Source: Gemmatimonadaceae bacterium
Lineage (GTDB): Bacteria; Gemmatimonadota; Gemmatimonadetes; Gemmatimonadales; Gemmatimonadaceae
Assembly: GCA_013361935.1 (NCBI GenBank)
Contig: JABFXC010000081.1
Span: 1 to 36,102, forward strand
DNA length: 36,102 nt
Direction: 5' to 3'
The position numbers and the translations under genes were made by a program. The notes beneath the pieces are model-generated. The model did no database searches. It saw only the letters and a program-made list of their open reading frames with translations, and had not been told where the DNA came from. Position 1 is the stretch's first letter; every line of letters starts with the position of its first letter. Positions 27,238-35,796 of the stretch are shown here, one piece after another.

Positions 27238-28731
27238 ATGGACTTTCCAGCGATTCGAGGCACTCATGGCGGTCCCGCGGGACGCTCGCGCGGGCTCGCC
27301 GCGCTGCGAGCGCTCGCCGGCGGGGCACTCCTCGCCGTCCTGGCCGGCGGTCCCCTCGCCGCGCAGCGGCCGGCCAACGCGCCCGACCCGAGAGAGGCGA
27401 ATGGCTATGCGCTGCTCGAGGCCGGCCAGTACCGCGACGCGCTGAAGGAATTCGAGCGCCTGCAGGAGCAGGACCCGTCCTTCGCCCCCGCGCTGCTCGG
27501 CCGGGGACGGGCCCAGGAAGGGCTCGGACGGCTGAAGATCGCCGTCCAGTCCTATCAGCAGTACACCGCGCTCGCGCCCCACGACGGAGAAGGCTACGAG
27601 GCGATGGGCTGGGCGCTGGAGCGTCTGCGCCGCTATGACAACGCGCTCGCCGCCTTCCGCGACGCGCAGCGCATCAATCCGCAGTCGGTCCCGGCGATGC
27701 GCGGCGCGGGCGTGGTGCTCCGCGCGCTTGGCCGCAAGCAGGAGGCGCTGCGATCGCTGCGTCAGGCCGCCCGACTCGATGGCGCGGACGCGATGACCTG
27801 GGGCGAGCTGGCGAGCCTCTCCGCGGACATGGATCGCGATCTCGACGCCGCGGCATTCTGGGAGGAGGCGCTCCGCCGCGACCCCGCCTACTTCGACTCG
27901 CGCAGCGACGAGCGGGCGCGATGGGAGAAGGTGATGGAGGTCGTCGGTCCCCGTCCCCTCGCCGACGCACGCGCGCTCGTGAGCGCGCCCGGAGTCGCCA
28001 CGCCGACCAAGGAGACCGCGGCGCCGGGGGGCACGGCGGAGCGGAAGACCGTCGCCGCGCCGAACGAGGACCCACCGACCCCGTTGTTCTCGCGCGGACC
28101 GTCGAGCTCGGGCTCCGGCTTCGTCGTCGCGCGCGAGCGGGGATTCGTGCTCACGAACAAGCACGTGGTCCGCGGATGCGCGGACGTGAAGGTGCGCGTC
28201 GACGGCGGGGAGTCGCGGAAGGCGGCGGTCCGCGCGCTCGATCCCGATGACGACCTCGCCCTGCTCGAGACCTCGCTGCCCGCCGGACCGACGGCGAGCT
28301 TTCGCAACGACCCGGCGGTTCGGCCGGGGGACGATGTCGTCGCCGTCGGCTTTCCGCTCTCCGGACTGCTCGCCGATCAGGTGAACGTCTCGACCGGGAG
28401 CGTGAACGCGCTGGCCGGCCTCTACAACGATCTGCACCTCCTGCAGATGAGCGCCCCCGTCCAGCCGGGAAGCAGCGGCGGCGCGCTGTTCGACGCGAGC
28501 GGCAACGTGGTCGGCGTCGTCGTCACGAAGCTCAATGCCAAGGTCGTGGCGGAGGAGACGGGCGACATCCCGCAGAACGTGAACTTCGCGGTGAAGGGCG
28601 CCGTCGCCCGCGAATTCCTCCAGGGGCAGGGCGTCCCGTTCCGCAGCGCGCCGTCGCAGGAGCGCCACAGCAACGCCGACGTCGGCGAGATCGGACGGCA
28701 GGTGACGGTGCTCGTCGAGTGCTGGAAGTGA
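27238..28731 (+). CDS. Exported TPR-trypsin-like serine protease
   Basis: A 497-residue two-domain protein. A signal peptide ends PLAA before QR (residue 42). Tetratricopeptide repeats cover about 50-235 (EANGYALLEAGQYRDALKEFE and following 34-residue units). After a Pro/Thr/Ala-rich linker (240-290) comes a trypsin-like (S1C/HtrA-type) domain with GSGFVV, His309 (LTNKHVV), Asp339 (DDLALL) and Ser413 (QPGSSGGALFD). Unlike DegP/HtrA there is no PDZ domain, and the TPRs precede the protease. The ATG at 27238 has a weak AGG upstream. It is transcribed away from rplS and converges on the histidine kinase gene. A periplasmic quality-control or processing role, with TPRs binding a partner, is likely but unproven. 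Confidence 0.88.
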   Translation: MDFPAIRGTHGGPAGRSRGLAALRALAGGALLAVLAGGPLAAQRPANAPDPREANGYALLEAGQYRDALKEFERLQEQDPSFAPALLGRGRAQEGLGRLKIAVQSYQQYTALAPHDGEGYEAMGWALERLRRYDNALAAFRDAQRINPQSVPAMRGAGVVLRALGRKQEALRSLRQAARLDGADAMTWGELASLSADMDRDLDAAAFWEEALRRDPAYFDSRSDERARWEKVMEVVGPRPLADARALVSAPGVATPTKETAAPGGTAERKTVAAPNEDPPTPLFSRGPSSSGSGFVVARERGFVLTNKHVVRGCADVKVRVDGGESRKAAVRALDPDDDLALLETSLPAGPTASFRNDPAVRPGDDVVAVGFPLSGLLADQVNVSTGSVNALAGLYNDLHLLQMSAPVQPGSSGGALFDASGNVVGVVVTKLNAKVVAEETGDIPQNVNFAVKGAVAREFLQGQGVPFRSAPSQERHSNADVGEIGRQVTVLVECWK

Positions 28732-28755
28732 TCCGCCGCCGTTAGGCGGGAGCGC

Positions 28756-30906
28756 TCAGGACGAAGCGCGGGGGAGCGTCAGGCGGAAGGTCGAGCCGGC
28801 GCCCACCGCGCTTTCGACCGTCAGCGAGCCGTCCATCCCCAGTGCCAGGTCGCGGGAGATGGCCAGTCCGAGCCCCGTGCCCTCGCGCGTGCGGGTGAGC
28901 GATGTGTCGAGCTGGACGAAGGGCTCGAAGATCGCATCCTGGCGCTCGGCCGGGATCCCCTCACCGCTGTCGATGACGAGCACGTGAACCGAGGCGTCGT
29001 CCGCTTCGCAGGCGATCCGGATGCTGCCCCCGGGCTTCGTGAACTTCACCGCGTTCGAGAGCAGGTTGAGCACGATCTGCTGCAGCTTCTCGCGGTCCGC
29101 GCTGGCGCGCGCCCGAACGCCGTCCACGTCGAGCGTGAGGGTGAGCTGCTTCGCGTCGACGAGCGGCGCGACGAGCGCGGGGAGGGCGGCGAGCGAGTCG
29201 GCGATGTCGACCGCCTCGATGTGATACGCCACCTGGCCGGACTCGATGCGCGCGAGATTCAGGATGTCGTTGATGATCGAGAGCAGGTGACGCTGGCTGC
29301 GCGCGATCCGATCGAGGTCGGTTGTCTGCGCCTCGCTCACCGGGCCGCGCACCCCCATCGCGAGCAGCTGGGCATAGCCGCCGATCGCGTTCAGCGGCGT
29401 GCGAAGCTCGTGGCTCATCATCGCCAGAAAGTCACTCTTCGCGCGGCTCGCCGCTTCGGCTTCGCGCCTGGCCGTCCGCTCCGCTTCGTAGAGCCGCGCA
29501 TTGTCCATCGCCACCGCGGCGTAGCCGGCGATGCCGCTGACGATGCGCTCGTGGCGCTCGTTGAATCGCCCCGCCTCGGAATGGCCGAAGAACAATCCGC
29601 CGAGCACCTCCCCCGCGCGCGAGATCACCGGGACGGCGAGGTAGCTGCGCACTGGGAGATGGCCCTTCGGCATCCCGTAGTGCGGGGCCATCTTCCCGTA
29701 GCGCGGATCGGCAGTGATGTCGTCGCTGCGCACGATCGCGGTGCCGTGAAAGGTCGGCTCGAACACCTGGGTGTTCCGCGGCATGGGGAAGCGCGCGAAC
29801 GCCTCGCGCGGGGCTCCCGACAGCGAGTAGAGCGTGTACGACTCGCCTCGCGCGTCGACGAGGTTGTAGAAGAAGGCGCCGAACTCCGCGCCGGTGACCT
29901 CGGTCGCCGCGTCGGTGACCGTCTGCACGATACGGTCGAGATGGAGCTCTCCGGCGAGCGTGCCGCCGATGCGCTGGACGGTCGTGACGAGCGCCTCTTC
30001 CTCCTCGCGCCGCTGGCGTTCCTGGCGCCGCTCCTGCACGTCGCGGAAGGCGCCCACCCACTCGACCACGGTGCCCATCTCGTCGAGCACCGGGACGCCG
30101 CGCGCGCGGTACCAGCGGTAGCTCCCGTCCTTCAGCCGAAGTCGATACTCGCTCTCGTACGGGCGGCGCGCGGTGACCGCATCCGCCCAGATCGCGGCCG
30201 TACGCGGGCGATCGTCAGGATGGAGGGCCTCGAGCCAGCCATGGCCGCGAACCTCCTCGGTGGACTGTCCGGTGAGCGCACGCCAGAGCGGCATGTCCTC
30301 GACCATGCCGTTCGCGTCGGTGGTCCACACCATCTCGCTCGTCGCCTCGGCGAGGGCGCGGTACCGGCGCTCGCTTCGCCGCAGCGCGGCCTCGCCGCGC
30401 AGGAGCTGCTCGTTCGACTCCTCCAGCTGCGCCGCCATCGTCTGCGACTCCTCCACCTGCTGCTCGAGCTCCATCGCCTGATCCTGCAGCTCCTCGCCCT
30501 GGATCAGCGTGCGCCGCATGGCATCGCGGAGCCCACCGCTGAGGATCGCGATGACGGAGCCCAGGATGACGAAGCCGAGGAGGCGTGCGACGTCGGCCGG
30601 GGCGAAGACGAGGAAGCTGTGGATCGGCGCGAGAATGTAGTACGGGACGAGCAGGGCGCTGGCGAGCACGCAGAGCAGTCCGGCCCGCCGTCCCCCGTAC
30701 CACGAGGCGACCATGATCGCCGCGAAGTGGAAGAAGAACACCGCGCGGGCGGTGAACCCCGGAAGCGCGCGGGTCAGCGCGGTCGCGAGGAGGGCGAGCG
30801 CGATGGCGATGACGAACGCGGCCGCGCGGCGGATCAGCCGCTCGCGTCGCTCGGTACGGCGCTCCCCGGACGTTCGGACAGGAGGCTCGGGAGTCGGTGT
30901 CGTCAC
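28756..30906 (-). CDS. Membrane PAS-GAF sensor histidine kinase
   Basis: A 716-residue sensor kinase. Three or four hydrophobic segments lie at 28-125 in a DUF4118/KdpD-like arrangement (RAVFFFHFAAIMVASWYGG region). A coiled coil spans about 132-180, followed by PAS (180-300, ERRYRALAEATSEMVWTTD), a short coil, GAF (about 315-470), HisKA with phosphoacceptor His499 (MMSHELRTPLNAIGGYAQLL) and HATPase_c with N-box NLLSNAVKF, G1 DSGEGIP, F-box FEPFVQ and G2 GTGLGLAIS. The start is GTG at 30906; no ribosome-binding site is evident. No response regulator gene is adjacent, so it is an orphan kinase here. It converges on the TPR-protease gene with a 24-bp gap that holds a CGTTAGGC mini-hairpin. Signal unknown. 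Confidence 0.93.
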   Translation of the reverse strand: MTTPTPEPPVRTSGERRTERRERLIRRAAAFVIAIALALLATALTRALPGFTARAVFFFHFAAIMVASWYGGRRAGLLCVLASALLVPYYILAPIHSFLVFAPADVARLLGFVILGSVIAILSGGLRDAMRRTLIQGEELQDQAMELEQQVEESQTMAAQLEESNEQLLRGEAALRRSERRYRALAEATSEMVWTTDANGMVEDMPLWRALTGQSTEEVRGHGWLEALHPDDRPRTAAIWADAVTARRPYESEYRLRLKDGSYRWYRARGVPVLDEMGTVVEWVGAFRDVQERRQERQRREEEEALVTTVQRIGGTLAGELHLDRIVQTVTDAATEVTGAEFGAFFYNLVDARGESYTLYSLSGAPREAFARFPMPRNTQVFEPTFHGTAIVRSDDITADPRYGKMAPHYGMPKGHLPVRSYLAVPVISRAGEVLGGLFFGHSEAGRFNERHERIVSGIAGYAAVAMDNARLYEAERTARREAEAASRAKSDFLAMMSHELRTPLNAIGGYAQLLAMGVRGPVSEAQTTDLDRIARSQRHLLSIINDILNLARIESGQVAYHIEAVDIADSLAALPALVAPLVDAKQLTLTLDVDGVRARASADREKLQQIVLNLLSNAVKFTKPGGSIRIACEADDASVHVLVIDSGEGIPAERQDAIFEPFVQLDTSLTRTREGTGLGLAISRDLALGMDGSLTVESAVGAGSTFRLTLPRASS

Positions 30907-31014
30907 CGTGGTCGCGTTCGGCCGGATGTGGCGGGTGGCTCGAGGGCGGGCTGTGGCGGGCGCAAGTTACCGCTCGCGAAGGGGTTGAGGAAGGATGAGC
31001 GTCGCGGGAAACCG

Positions 31015-31044
31015 TTGACGCGTGAAGGCTCGACGCTCTATATT
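31015..31044 (+). promoter_or_regulatory. Promoter of cold-shock gene
   Basis: TTGACG (31015-31020), 18-bp spacer, TATATT (31039-31044). Start of transcription is expected near 31051, giving a leader of about 128 nt. A bulged stem (31045-31057 with 31062-31073, GGAA loop) would fall at the extreme 5' end of the mRNA. Confidence 0.7.
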
Positions 31045-31178
31045 CCGGGTTCGTGCCGGAAGGCACGACCCGGGTGATGTTGACGCGGGCGTCGCGGGGA
31101 GGTCTCGCGGCGGTATGTGATCGGTGGGACGGTGGGACCGGACTCCGAGCACAGACTTCATTTTCGGAGATTCCACAG

Positions 31179-31391
31179 ATGGCACGCACCACCGGCACCG
31201 TGAAGTGGTTCAACGACGCGAAGGGCTTCGGCTTCATCACCCCCGAGAGTGGCTCGAAGGATTGCTTCGTGCACTACTCGGCGATCCAGGGGAAGGGCTT
31301 CAAGACGCTCGCCGAAGGCGATCGCGTGGAGTTCGACATGGTTCAGGGTGACAAGGGCCCGTCGGCCGAGAACGTCTCGAAGGTCGCGTAA
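31179..31391 (+). CDS. csp: Cold-shock protein (CspA family)
   Basis: A 70-residue single-stranded RNA/DNA-binding OB-fold protein acting as an RNA chaperone. RNP1 KGFGFIT and RNP2 CFVHYSAI are intact, and the N-terminus TGTVKWFND is typical. The ATG at 31179 is chosen for normal family length; the frame is open upstream but that part is the leader. GGAGA precedes the ATG by about 9 bases. The long leader behind a strong promoter resembles cold-regulated csp genes, where the 5'UTR acts as a thermosensor. rpsU follows after 18 bp, so both are probably on one transcript. Confidence 0.96.
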   Translation: MARTTGTVKWFNDAKGFGFITPESGSKDCFVHYSAIQGKGFKTLAEGDRVEFDMVQGDKGPSAENVSKVA

Positions 31392-31409
31392 CACCATACC
31401 GGAGCGTTC

Positions 31410-31595
31410 ATGATCGAAGTAGTTCTCGAAGAGAGCGACCGCCTGGACTGGGCGCTCAAGGCCTTCAAGAAGAAGATGCTCCGCTCGGGGATCCTGAAGG
31501 ATCTCCGCCGGAAGCGGCACTACGTCAAGCCGAGCGAGGCGCGCCAGCTGAAGGCCGCCGAGGCCCGGCGGCGCAAGCGCTCCGGCAAGGACTGA
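31410..31595 (+). CDS. rpsU: 30S ribosomal protein S21
   Basis: A 61-residue small basic protein involved in initiation on the 30S subunit. MIEVVLEESDRLDWALKAFKKK and the arginine/lysine-rich C-terminus (KRHYVKPSEARQ, RRRKRSGKD) match the family. CGGAG precedes the ATG by 6 bases. Cotranscription with the cold-shock gene is suggested by the 18-bp gap and the shared downstream terminator. Confidence 0.96.
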   Translation: MIEVVLEESDRLDWALKAFKKKMLRSGILKDLRRKRHYVKPSEARQLKAAEARRRKRSGKD

Positions 31596-31605
31596 GCATC
31601 TCGAA

Positions 31606-31646
31606 CGACGCGACGCGCGTGATCATCGATCACGCGCGTCGCGTCG
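31606..31646 (+). terminator. Terminator-like perfect hairpin after rpsU
   Basis: A perfect 19-bp stem (31606-31624 with 31628-31646), 3-nt loop ATC, followed by CTTTGT. It is the longest perfect inverted repeat seen in the window. It lies only 22 bp before the next gene's GTG, so it may attenuate read-through from csp-rpsU into the ribonuclease gene. Confidence 0.75.
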
Positions 31647-31668
31647 CTTTGTATCCCCACGGGATCGC

Positions 31669-33105
31669 GTGACCGCCTTCGACCTGCGCGCCGCCGCCCG
31701 CACCGTCGCGACCGAACACGGCTTCGTCGTCGACGGCGCAGACGTCACGCTGGCGCCCATCGCAGCGGCCACGCTGGGCGCCGGCGCGCGGGATCTGCGC
31801 GCACTCCCCTGGTCGTCCATCGACAACGACGACACCCGCGACCTCGACCAGCTCGAGGCGAGCGAGCGGCTGCCTGACGGCGGCATCCTCGTCCGCCTGG
31901 CGATCGCCGACGTGGATGTCTACGTGCCGAAGGACTCGCCGCTCGACCAGCGTGCCGCGCGGAACACGACCTCGGTCTACACCGGGATCGAGACCTTCCC
32001 GATGCTCCCCGAGCAGCTCTCCACCGATCTCACCTCGCTCGCCGAGGGGGCGACGCGCGCGGCGATCGTGGTCGAGATGACGGTCGCGGCGGACGGCCGC
32101 GTCGGAGCGCCGGACGTCTACCGTGCGCTCGTCTGCAATCGCGCGAAGCTGACCTACGAGAACGTCGGCGCGTGGCTCGCCGGCGCGGCGCCGGCGCCAC
32201 GCGCCGTGGTCGCGCGCCCCGAGCTCGCCGAGCAGCTGCGCATGCAGGACGAAGCGGCGAGCCGGCTGCGGGCGCTGCGCCACGAGCACGGCGCGCTCGA
32301 TCTCGAGACGATCGAAGCGCGGACGGTGACCGCGAACGGGCGCGTCGTCGACATCGCGCTCGTGCACAAGACACGGGCGCGCGATCTGATCGAGGACTTC
32401 ATGATCGCCGCCAACGTCGCGGTGGCGAGCTTCCTCGAGTCGCGGGGCATCGCTTCGCTGCGCCGCGTCGTGAAGGCGCCGAAGCGCTGGCCGCGCATCG
32501 TCGCGCTGGCGGCGCGCGAGGGAACGACGCTACCCGGGGAGCCCGACGCGAAGGCTCTCGGCGCGTTCCTCGCGGCGCGGCGTGCCGCGGCGCCGGACCG
32601 CTACGCCGATCTCTCGATGGACGTCGTCAAGCTGATCGGCGCCGTCGACTACGACGTCGAGATTCCGGGAGGGGAGCAGCACGGTCACTTCGGGCTCGCG
32701 GTCGACGACTACACGCATTCCACGGCGCCGAACCGGCGCTACGCTGATCTCGTCACGCAGCGGCAGCTGAAAGCGGCGATCGCCGGCGCACCCTCGCCGT
32801 ACGACGCCGCGCAGCTCGCCGAGATCGCGGCGCGATGCACGCGGATGGAGGACGAGGGGCGGCGCGTCGAGCGCGAGGTGCGGAAGATGGCCGCGGCGTC
32901 GCTGCTCTCGACCCGCCTCGGCGAGACCTTCGACGCGGTGGTCACCGGCGACACGCCGAACGGTGTCTTCGTCCGGCTGCTGCATCCGCCCGCGGAGGGT
33001 CGCGTCGTGCGGGGGGAGCAGGGGCTGGACGTCGGCGATCGGACGAAGGTCACCCTCGTCGGCACCGACGCGGCGCGCGGCCACATCGACTTCGCACGCG
33101 CGTGA
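31669..33105 (+). CDS. RNB-domain (RNase II/R family) exoribonuclease, short form
   Basis: A 478-residue 3'-5' exoribonuclease candidate. The catalytic RNB core starts at LPWSSIDNDDTRDLDQLE (46-63), and the typical GGEQHGHFGLAVDDYTHSTAPNRRYADL region lies near 330-355. The C-terminal OB/S1-like part is 415-478. The N-terminal cold-shock domains of RNase II/R are missing, which explains the short length. The first three catalytic aspartates align as Asp52, Asp58 and Asp60, but the fourth (Asp210 in E. coli RNase II) is Gln61. Start is GTG at 31669 with no strong ribosome-binding site. It converges on zwf with a 3-bp gap. It is the only ribonuclease of this type in view. Confidence 0.85.
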   Translation: MTAFDLRAAARTVATEHGFVVDGADVTLAPIAAATLGAGARDLRALPWSSIDNDDTRDLDQLEASERLPDGGILVRLAIADVDVYVPKDSPLDQRAARNTTSVYTGIETFPMLPEQLSTDLTSLAEGATRAAIVVEMTVAADGRVGAPDVYRALVCNRAKLTYENVGAWLAGAAPAPRAVVARPELAEQLRMQDEAASRLRALRHEHGALDLETIEARTVTANGRVVDIALVHKTRARDLIEDFMIAANVAVASFLESRGIASLRRVVKAPKRWPRIVALAAREGTTLPGEPDAKALGAFLAARRAAAPDRYADLSMDVVKLIGAVDYDVEIPGGEQHGHFGLAVDDYTHSTAPNRRYADLVTQRQLKAAIAGAPSPYDAAQLAEIAARCTRMEDEGRRVEREVRKMAAASLLSTRLGETFDAVVTGDTPNGVFVRLLHPPAEGRVVRGEQGLDVGDRTKVTLVGTDAARGHIDFARA

Positions 33106-33108
33106 GGC

Positions 33109-34698
33109 CTAACGGCCGGCGGCGGCGAGCGTGAGCGGGTGCCAGGCGAAGCCGTCGCGCTCGAGCAGCGCGGCGGCGCCGTGCGGCCCGCTGCTCCCCG
33201 CGGGGTAGAGCTCGGGACGCGGGCCGGCATCCGCGGCGGCGACGAGCGGATCGACGATCGTCCACGCCTGCTCCACCTCGTCGCTGCGCGCGAAGAGCGT
33301 CGCGTCGCCGATCATCGCGTCGAGGAGAAGCGTCTCGTACGCCGGCACCGGCTGGCCGCCGAAGTCCTCCTCGTACGAGAAGCGCATCCGGACCGGAGCG
33401 AGCTCCATCTCCGGAGTGAGGGCCAGCGCGGCGCCGGGGCGCTTCGCCTGGAAGCCGAGGGTGATGCCCTCGTCCGGCTGGATGCGCAACACGAGCTCGT
33501 TCGGCCGCATCGAGTCCCGCGCCGTCGAGGGCCAGAGCACCGCCGGCGCCCGGCGGAAGCGGACGACGACCTCCGAGACGCGCGCCCCGAGCCGCTTTCC
33601 GCTGCGCAGATAGAAGGGCACCCCCTCCCAGCGCCAGTTGTCGACGAACACGCGCAGCGCGGCGTAGGTCGGCGTGCGGGTGTCGGGCTTCACCGACGGC
33701 TCCGCCGCGTACGCGGGCACGGGCTCGCCATCGATCGCGCCGGCCGCATACTGCCCGAGCGCGAGGTTCTCGGCGATCGCGCCGTCGTGGAGGTGTCGAA
33801 CGGCACGGAGCAGCTTCACCTTCTCGTCGCGAACCGCCGCCGCGCTCATCGTTCCCGGCGCTTCCATCGCGGTGGTGGCGAGGAGCTGCATGAGATGGTT
33901 CTGGAACATGTCGCGGATGACGCCCGCCTCCTCGTAGTAGCCGCCGCGTCCCTCGACGCCGACCGTCTCCGCCACCGTGATCTGGACGTGCGCGATCGTG
34001 CCGCGATTCCAGAGCGGCTCGAAGATGGCGTTCGCGAAGCGGAAGGCGAGGATGTTCTGGACGGTTTCCTTGCCGAGGTAGTGATCGATGCGGTAGAGCT
34101 GCGGCTCGGAGAACCGGGTGAGGAGCGCGGTGTTGAGGGCCCGCGCGCTCGCCAGGTCGCGGCCGAAGGGCTTCTCGATGATCAGCCGCGTCCACGGGCC
34201 CTGCTGCGCTTCCTCGGCCGTATGGGTGCGCGGCGCGGCGCCGCATTCCGAGAGTCCCTCGACGACGCGGAGAAAGAGGCTCGGAGGGATCGCCATGTAG
34301 AACAGGCGGTTGCGATCGCCGAGCGGCGTCGCCGACTCGACGGTGTCGAGGGTGGTGCAGAGCGCGCCATAGAGCGCCGCATCGGTGAGGTCGCCGCGGA
34401 CGTAGCGCGCGCCGCGCGTGAGCCTCTCGAACGCCGCGGGCTCCACGGGGCCACCGGTGTCCGATGCGTTGTCGAGCGCTTCGCGAATCGCCTTCACGAA
34501 CGACGCATCGTCCTGCGGCGCGCGCTCGACGCCGACGAGGGTGAAGCGCGGCGCGAGCAACCCATCCTTGGCCAGCCGGTACAGGGCGGGGTAGAGCTTG
34601 CGGCGCGCCAGGTCGCCTAACGCGCCGATGAGCACGAGCGTGCAGTCGTCACCCGTCCCGCGGTGCGCGGCGGGTGAGGGGTGGATCGGAGCGGTCAC
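33109..34698 (-). CDS. zwf: Glucose-6-phosphate 1-dehydrogenase
   Basis: A 529-residue enzyme that oxidises glucose-6-phosphate to 6-phosphogluconolactone, making NADPH for the oxidative pentose phosphate pathway. The Rossmann motif reads [13 protein letters not shown] (25-37); the residue usually Ser, Thr or Ala is Leu, encoded by a TTA inside CGTTAGGC (34615-34622). The active-site block RIDHYLGKE has His206 and Lys210. The core [16 protein letters not shown] and the end region are normal. Start is GTG at 34698, overlapping the gnd stop in GTGA, so translation is coupled. The upstream in-frame extension would lie inside gnd and is rejected. Stop is 3 bp from the convergent ribonuclease stop. 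Confidence 0.95.
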   Translation of the reverse strand: MTAPIHPSPAAHRGTGDDCTLVLIGALGDLARRKLYPALYRLAKDGLLAPRFTLVGVERAPQDDASFVKAIREALDNASDTGGPVEPAAFERLTRGARYVRGDLTDAALYGALCTTLDTVESATPLGDRNRLFYMAIPPSLFLRVVEGLSECGAAPRTHTAEEAQQGPWTRLIIEKPFGRDLASARALNTALLTRFSEPQLYRIDHYLGKETVQNILAFRFANAIFEPLWNRGTIAHVQITVAETVGVEGRGGYYEEAGVIRDMFQNHLMQLLATTAMEAPGTMSAAAVRDEKVKLLRAVRHLHDGAIAENLALGQYAAGAIDGEPVPAYAAEPSVKPDTRTPTYAALRVFVDNWRWEGVPFYLRSGKRLGARVSEVVVRFRRAPAVLWPSTARDSMRPNELVLRIQPDEGITLGFQAKRPGAALALTPEMELAPVRMRFSYEEDFGGQPVPAYETLLLDAMIGDATLFARSDEVEQAWTIVDPLVAAADAGPRPELYPAGSSGPHGAAALLERDGFAWHPLTLAAAGR

Positions 34699-35594
34699 GA
34701 CTGCTTCACGGCATGGCCGCCGAACTCGTTGCGAAGGGCGGCGATGACCTTGGCGCCGAAGGAGTCCTCCTGCCGCGAGCGCAGGCGCATGATGAGCGAG
34801 AGGGCGATCACCGGCGCCGGCACGTCGAGGTCGGTCGCCTCCTGGACCGTCCAGCGGCCTTCGCCGGAGTCGGCGATCCATCCCTTCAGGTCGGCGAGCG
34901 AGGCGTCCTTGGCGAAGGCCCGCTCGGCCAGCTCGTTCAGCCACGAGCGCACGACGCTGCCGTGGTTCCAGAGCGCGGCGATCTTCGCGAGGTCGAGATC
35001 GAAGTCCTTCGACGCGTGCAGGATCTCGTAGCCCTCCGCGTACGCCTGCAGCAGCCCGTACTCGATGCCGTTGTGCACCATCTTCACGTAGTGGCCTGCC
35101 CCCGTGGGTCCGACGTGCGCATACCCTCCCGGCTCGCTCAACGCGGTGAAGATCGGCTCGCAGACGGAGATCGCGCGATCGCTGCCGCCGACCATGAGGC
35201 AGTAGCCGTTCTCGAGCCCCCAGACACCGCCGCTCGTGCCGGCGTCGACGAACTCGATGCCGCGCTCGGCGAGCGATCGTCCGCGGCGCAGGGTGTCGAT
35301 GTAGCGCGAGTTCCCGCCGTCGATGATGACGTCGCCGCGCGCGAGCAGCGGGACGAGCGTCTCGATGGTCTCGTCCACCGGCGCGCCCGCGGGCACCATG
35401 ATCCAGACGACCCGCGGCGCGGCGAGCGCGGCGACCACGCCCTTCAGGTCGGCCGCCGACCGCGCACCCGCCTCCGTCGCGCGCTGCACGGCCTCGGCGC
35501 TCCGGTCGAAGGCGACGACCTCGTGCCCTTTTCGCAGGAGTCGCGTGGTCATGTTCCCACCCATCTTCCCCAACCCGATCATCGCGACACGCAT
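34695..35594 (-). CDS. gnd: 6-phosphogluconate dehydrogenase, short (GndA/YqeC-like) form
   Basis: A 299-residue decarboxylating dehydrogenase that converts 6-phosphogluconate to ribulose-5-phosphate. The N-terminal [15 protein letters not shown] is the dinucleotide-binding motif; [22 protein letters not shown] and [13 protein letters not shown] carry the substrate and catalytic-lysine motifs. The ~300-residue length marks the short clade, often NAD-dependent in other organisms. ATG at 35594 has AGAGGA 6 bases upstream. It is first in the gnd-zwf operon. The 202-bp gap to the next gene (35595-35796) shows no clear promoter on either strand. Confidence 0.95.
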   Translation of the reverse strand: MRVAMIGLGKMGGNMTTRLLRKGHEVVAFDRSAEAVQRATEAGARSAADLKGVVAALAAPRVVWIMVPAGAPVDETIETLVPLLARGDVIIDGGNSRYIDTLRRGRSLAERGIEFVDAGTSGGVWGLENGYCLMVGGSDRAISVCEPIFTALSEPGGYAHVGPTGAGHYVKMVHNGIEYGLLQAYAEGYEILHASKDFDLDLAKIAALWNHGSVVRSWLNELAERAFAKDASLADLKGWIADSGEGRWTVQEATDLDVPAPVIALSLIMRLRSRQEDSFGAKVIAALRNEFGGHAVKQS

Positions 35595-35796
35595 CCCGTT
35601 CCTCTCGACGTTGTGAGTGAGGCTAGCCGCACCAGCACGACGCGCGCCGGAGCGCCATCGCCGTGCCAGATCCGCAGCGCGAGCCGAACCGCCTCGCGGA
35701 TCGACTGTGCGGCGTGAGGCGGCCCCTCTAGATTGTCTCCACGATCGGCTCGCCGCCACTTCCGGGGGCCGCAATCAACCGTGAGAGGCGCAGGGG

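Noticed and set aside
28984..31077. A 697-codon frame antisense to the histidine kinase
   Set aside because: Arg/His/Ala-rich shadow; the kinase carries every expected motif in order.
31053..31178. N-terminal extension of the cold-shock protein
   Set aside because: The family is about 70 residues and starts [11 protein letters not shown]; the upstream part overlaps the predicted leader hairpin.
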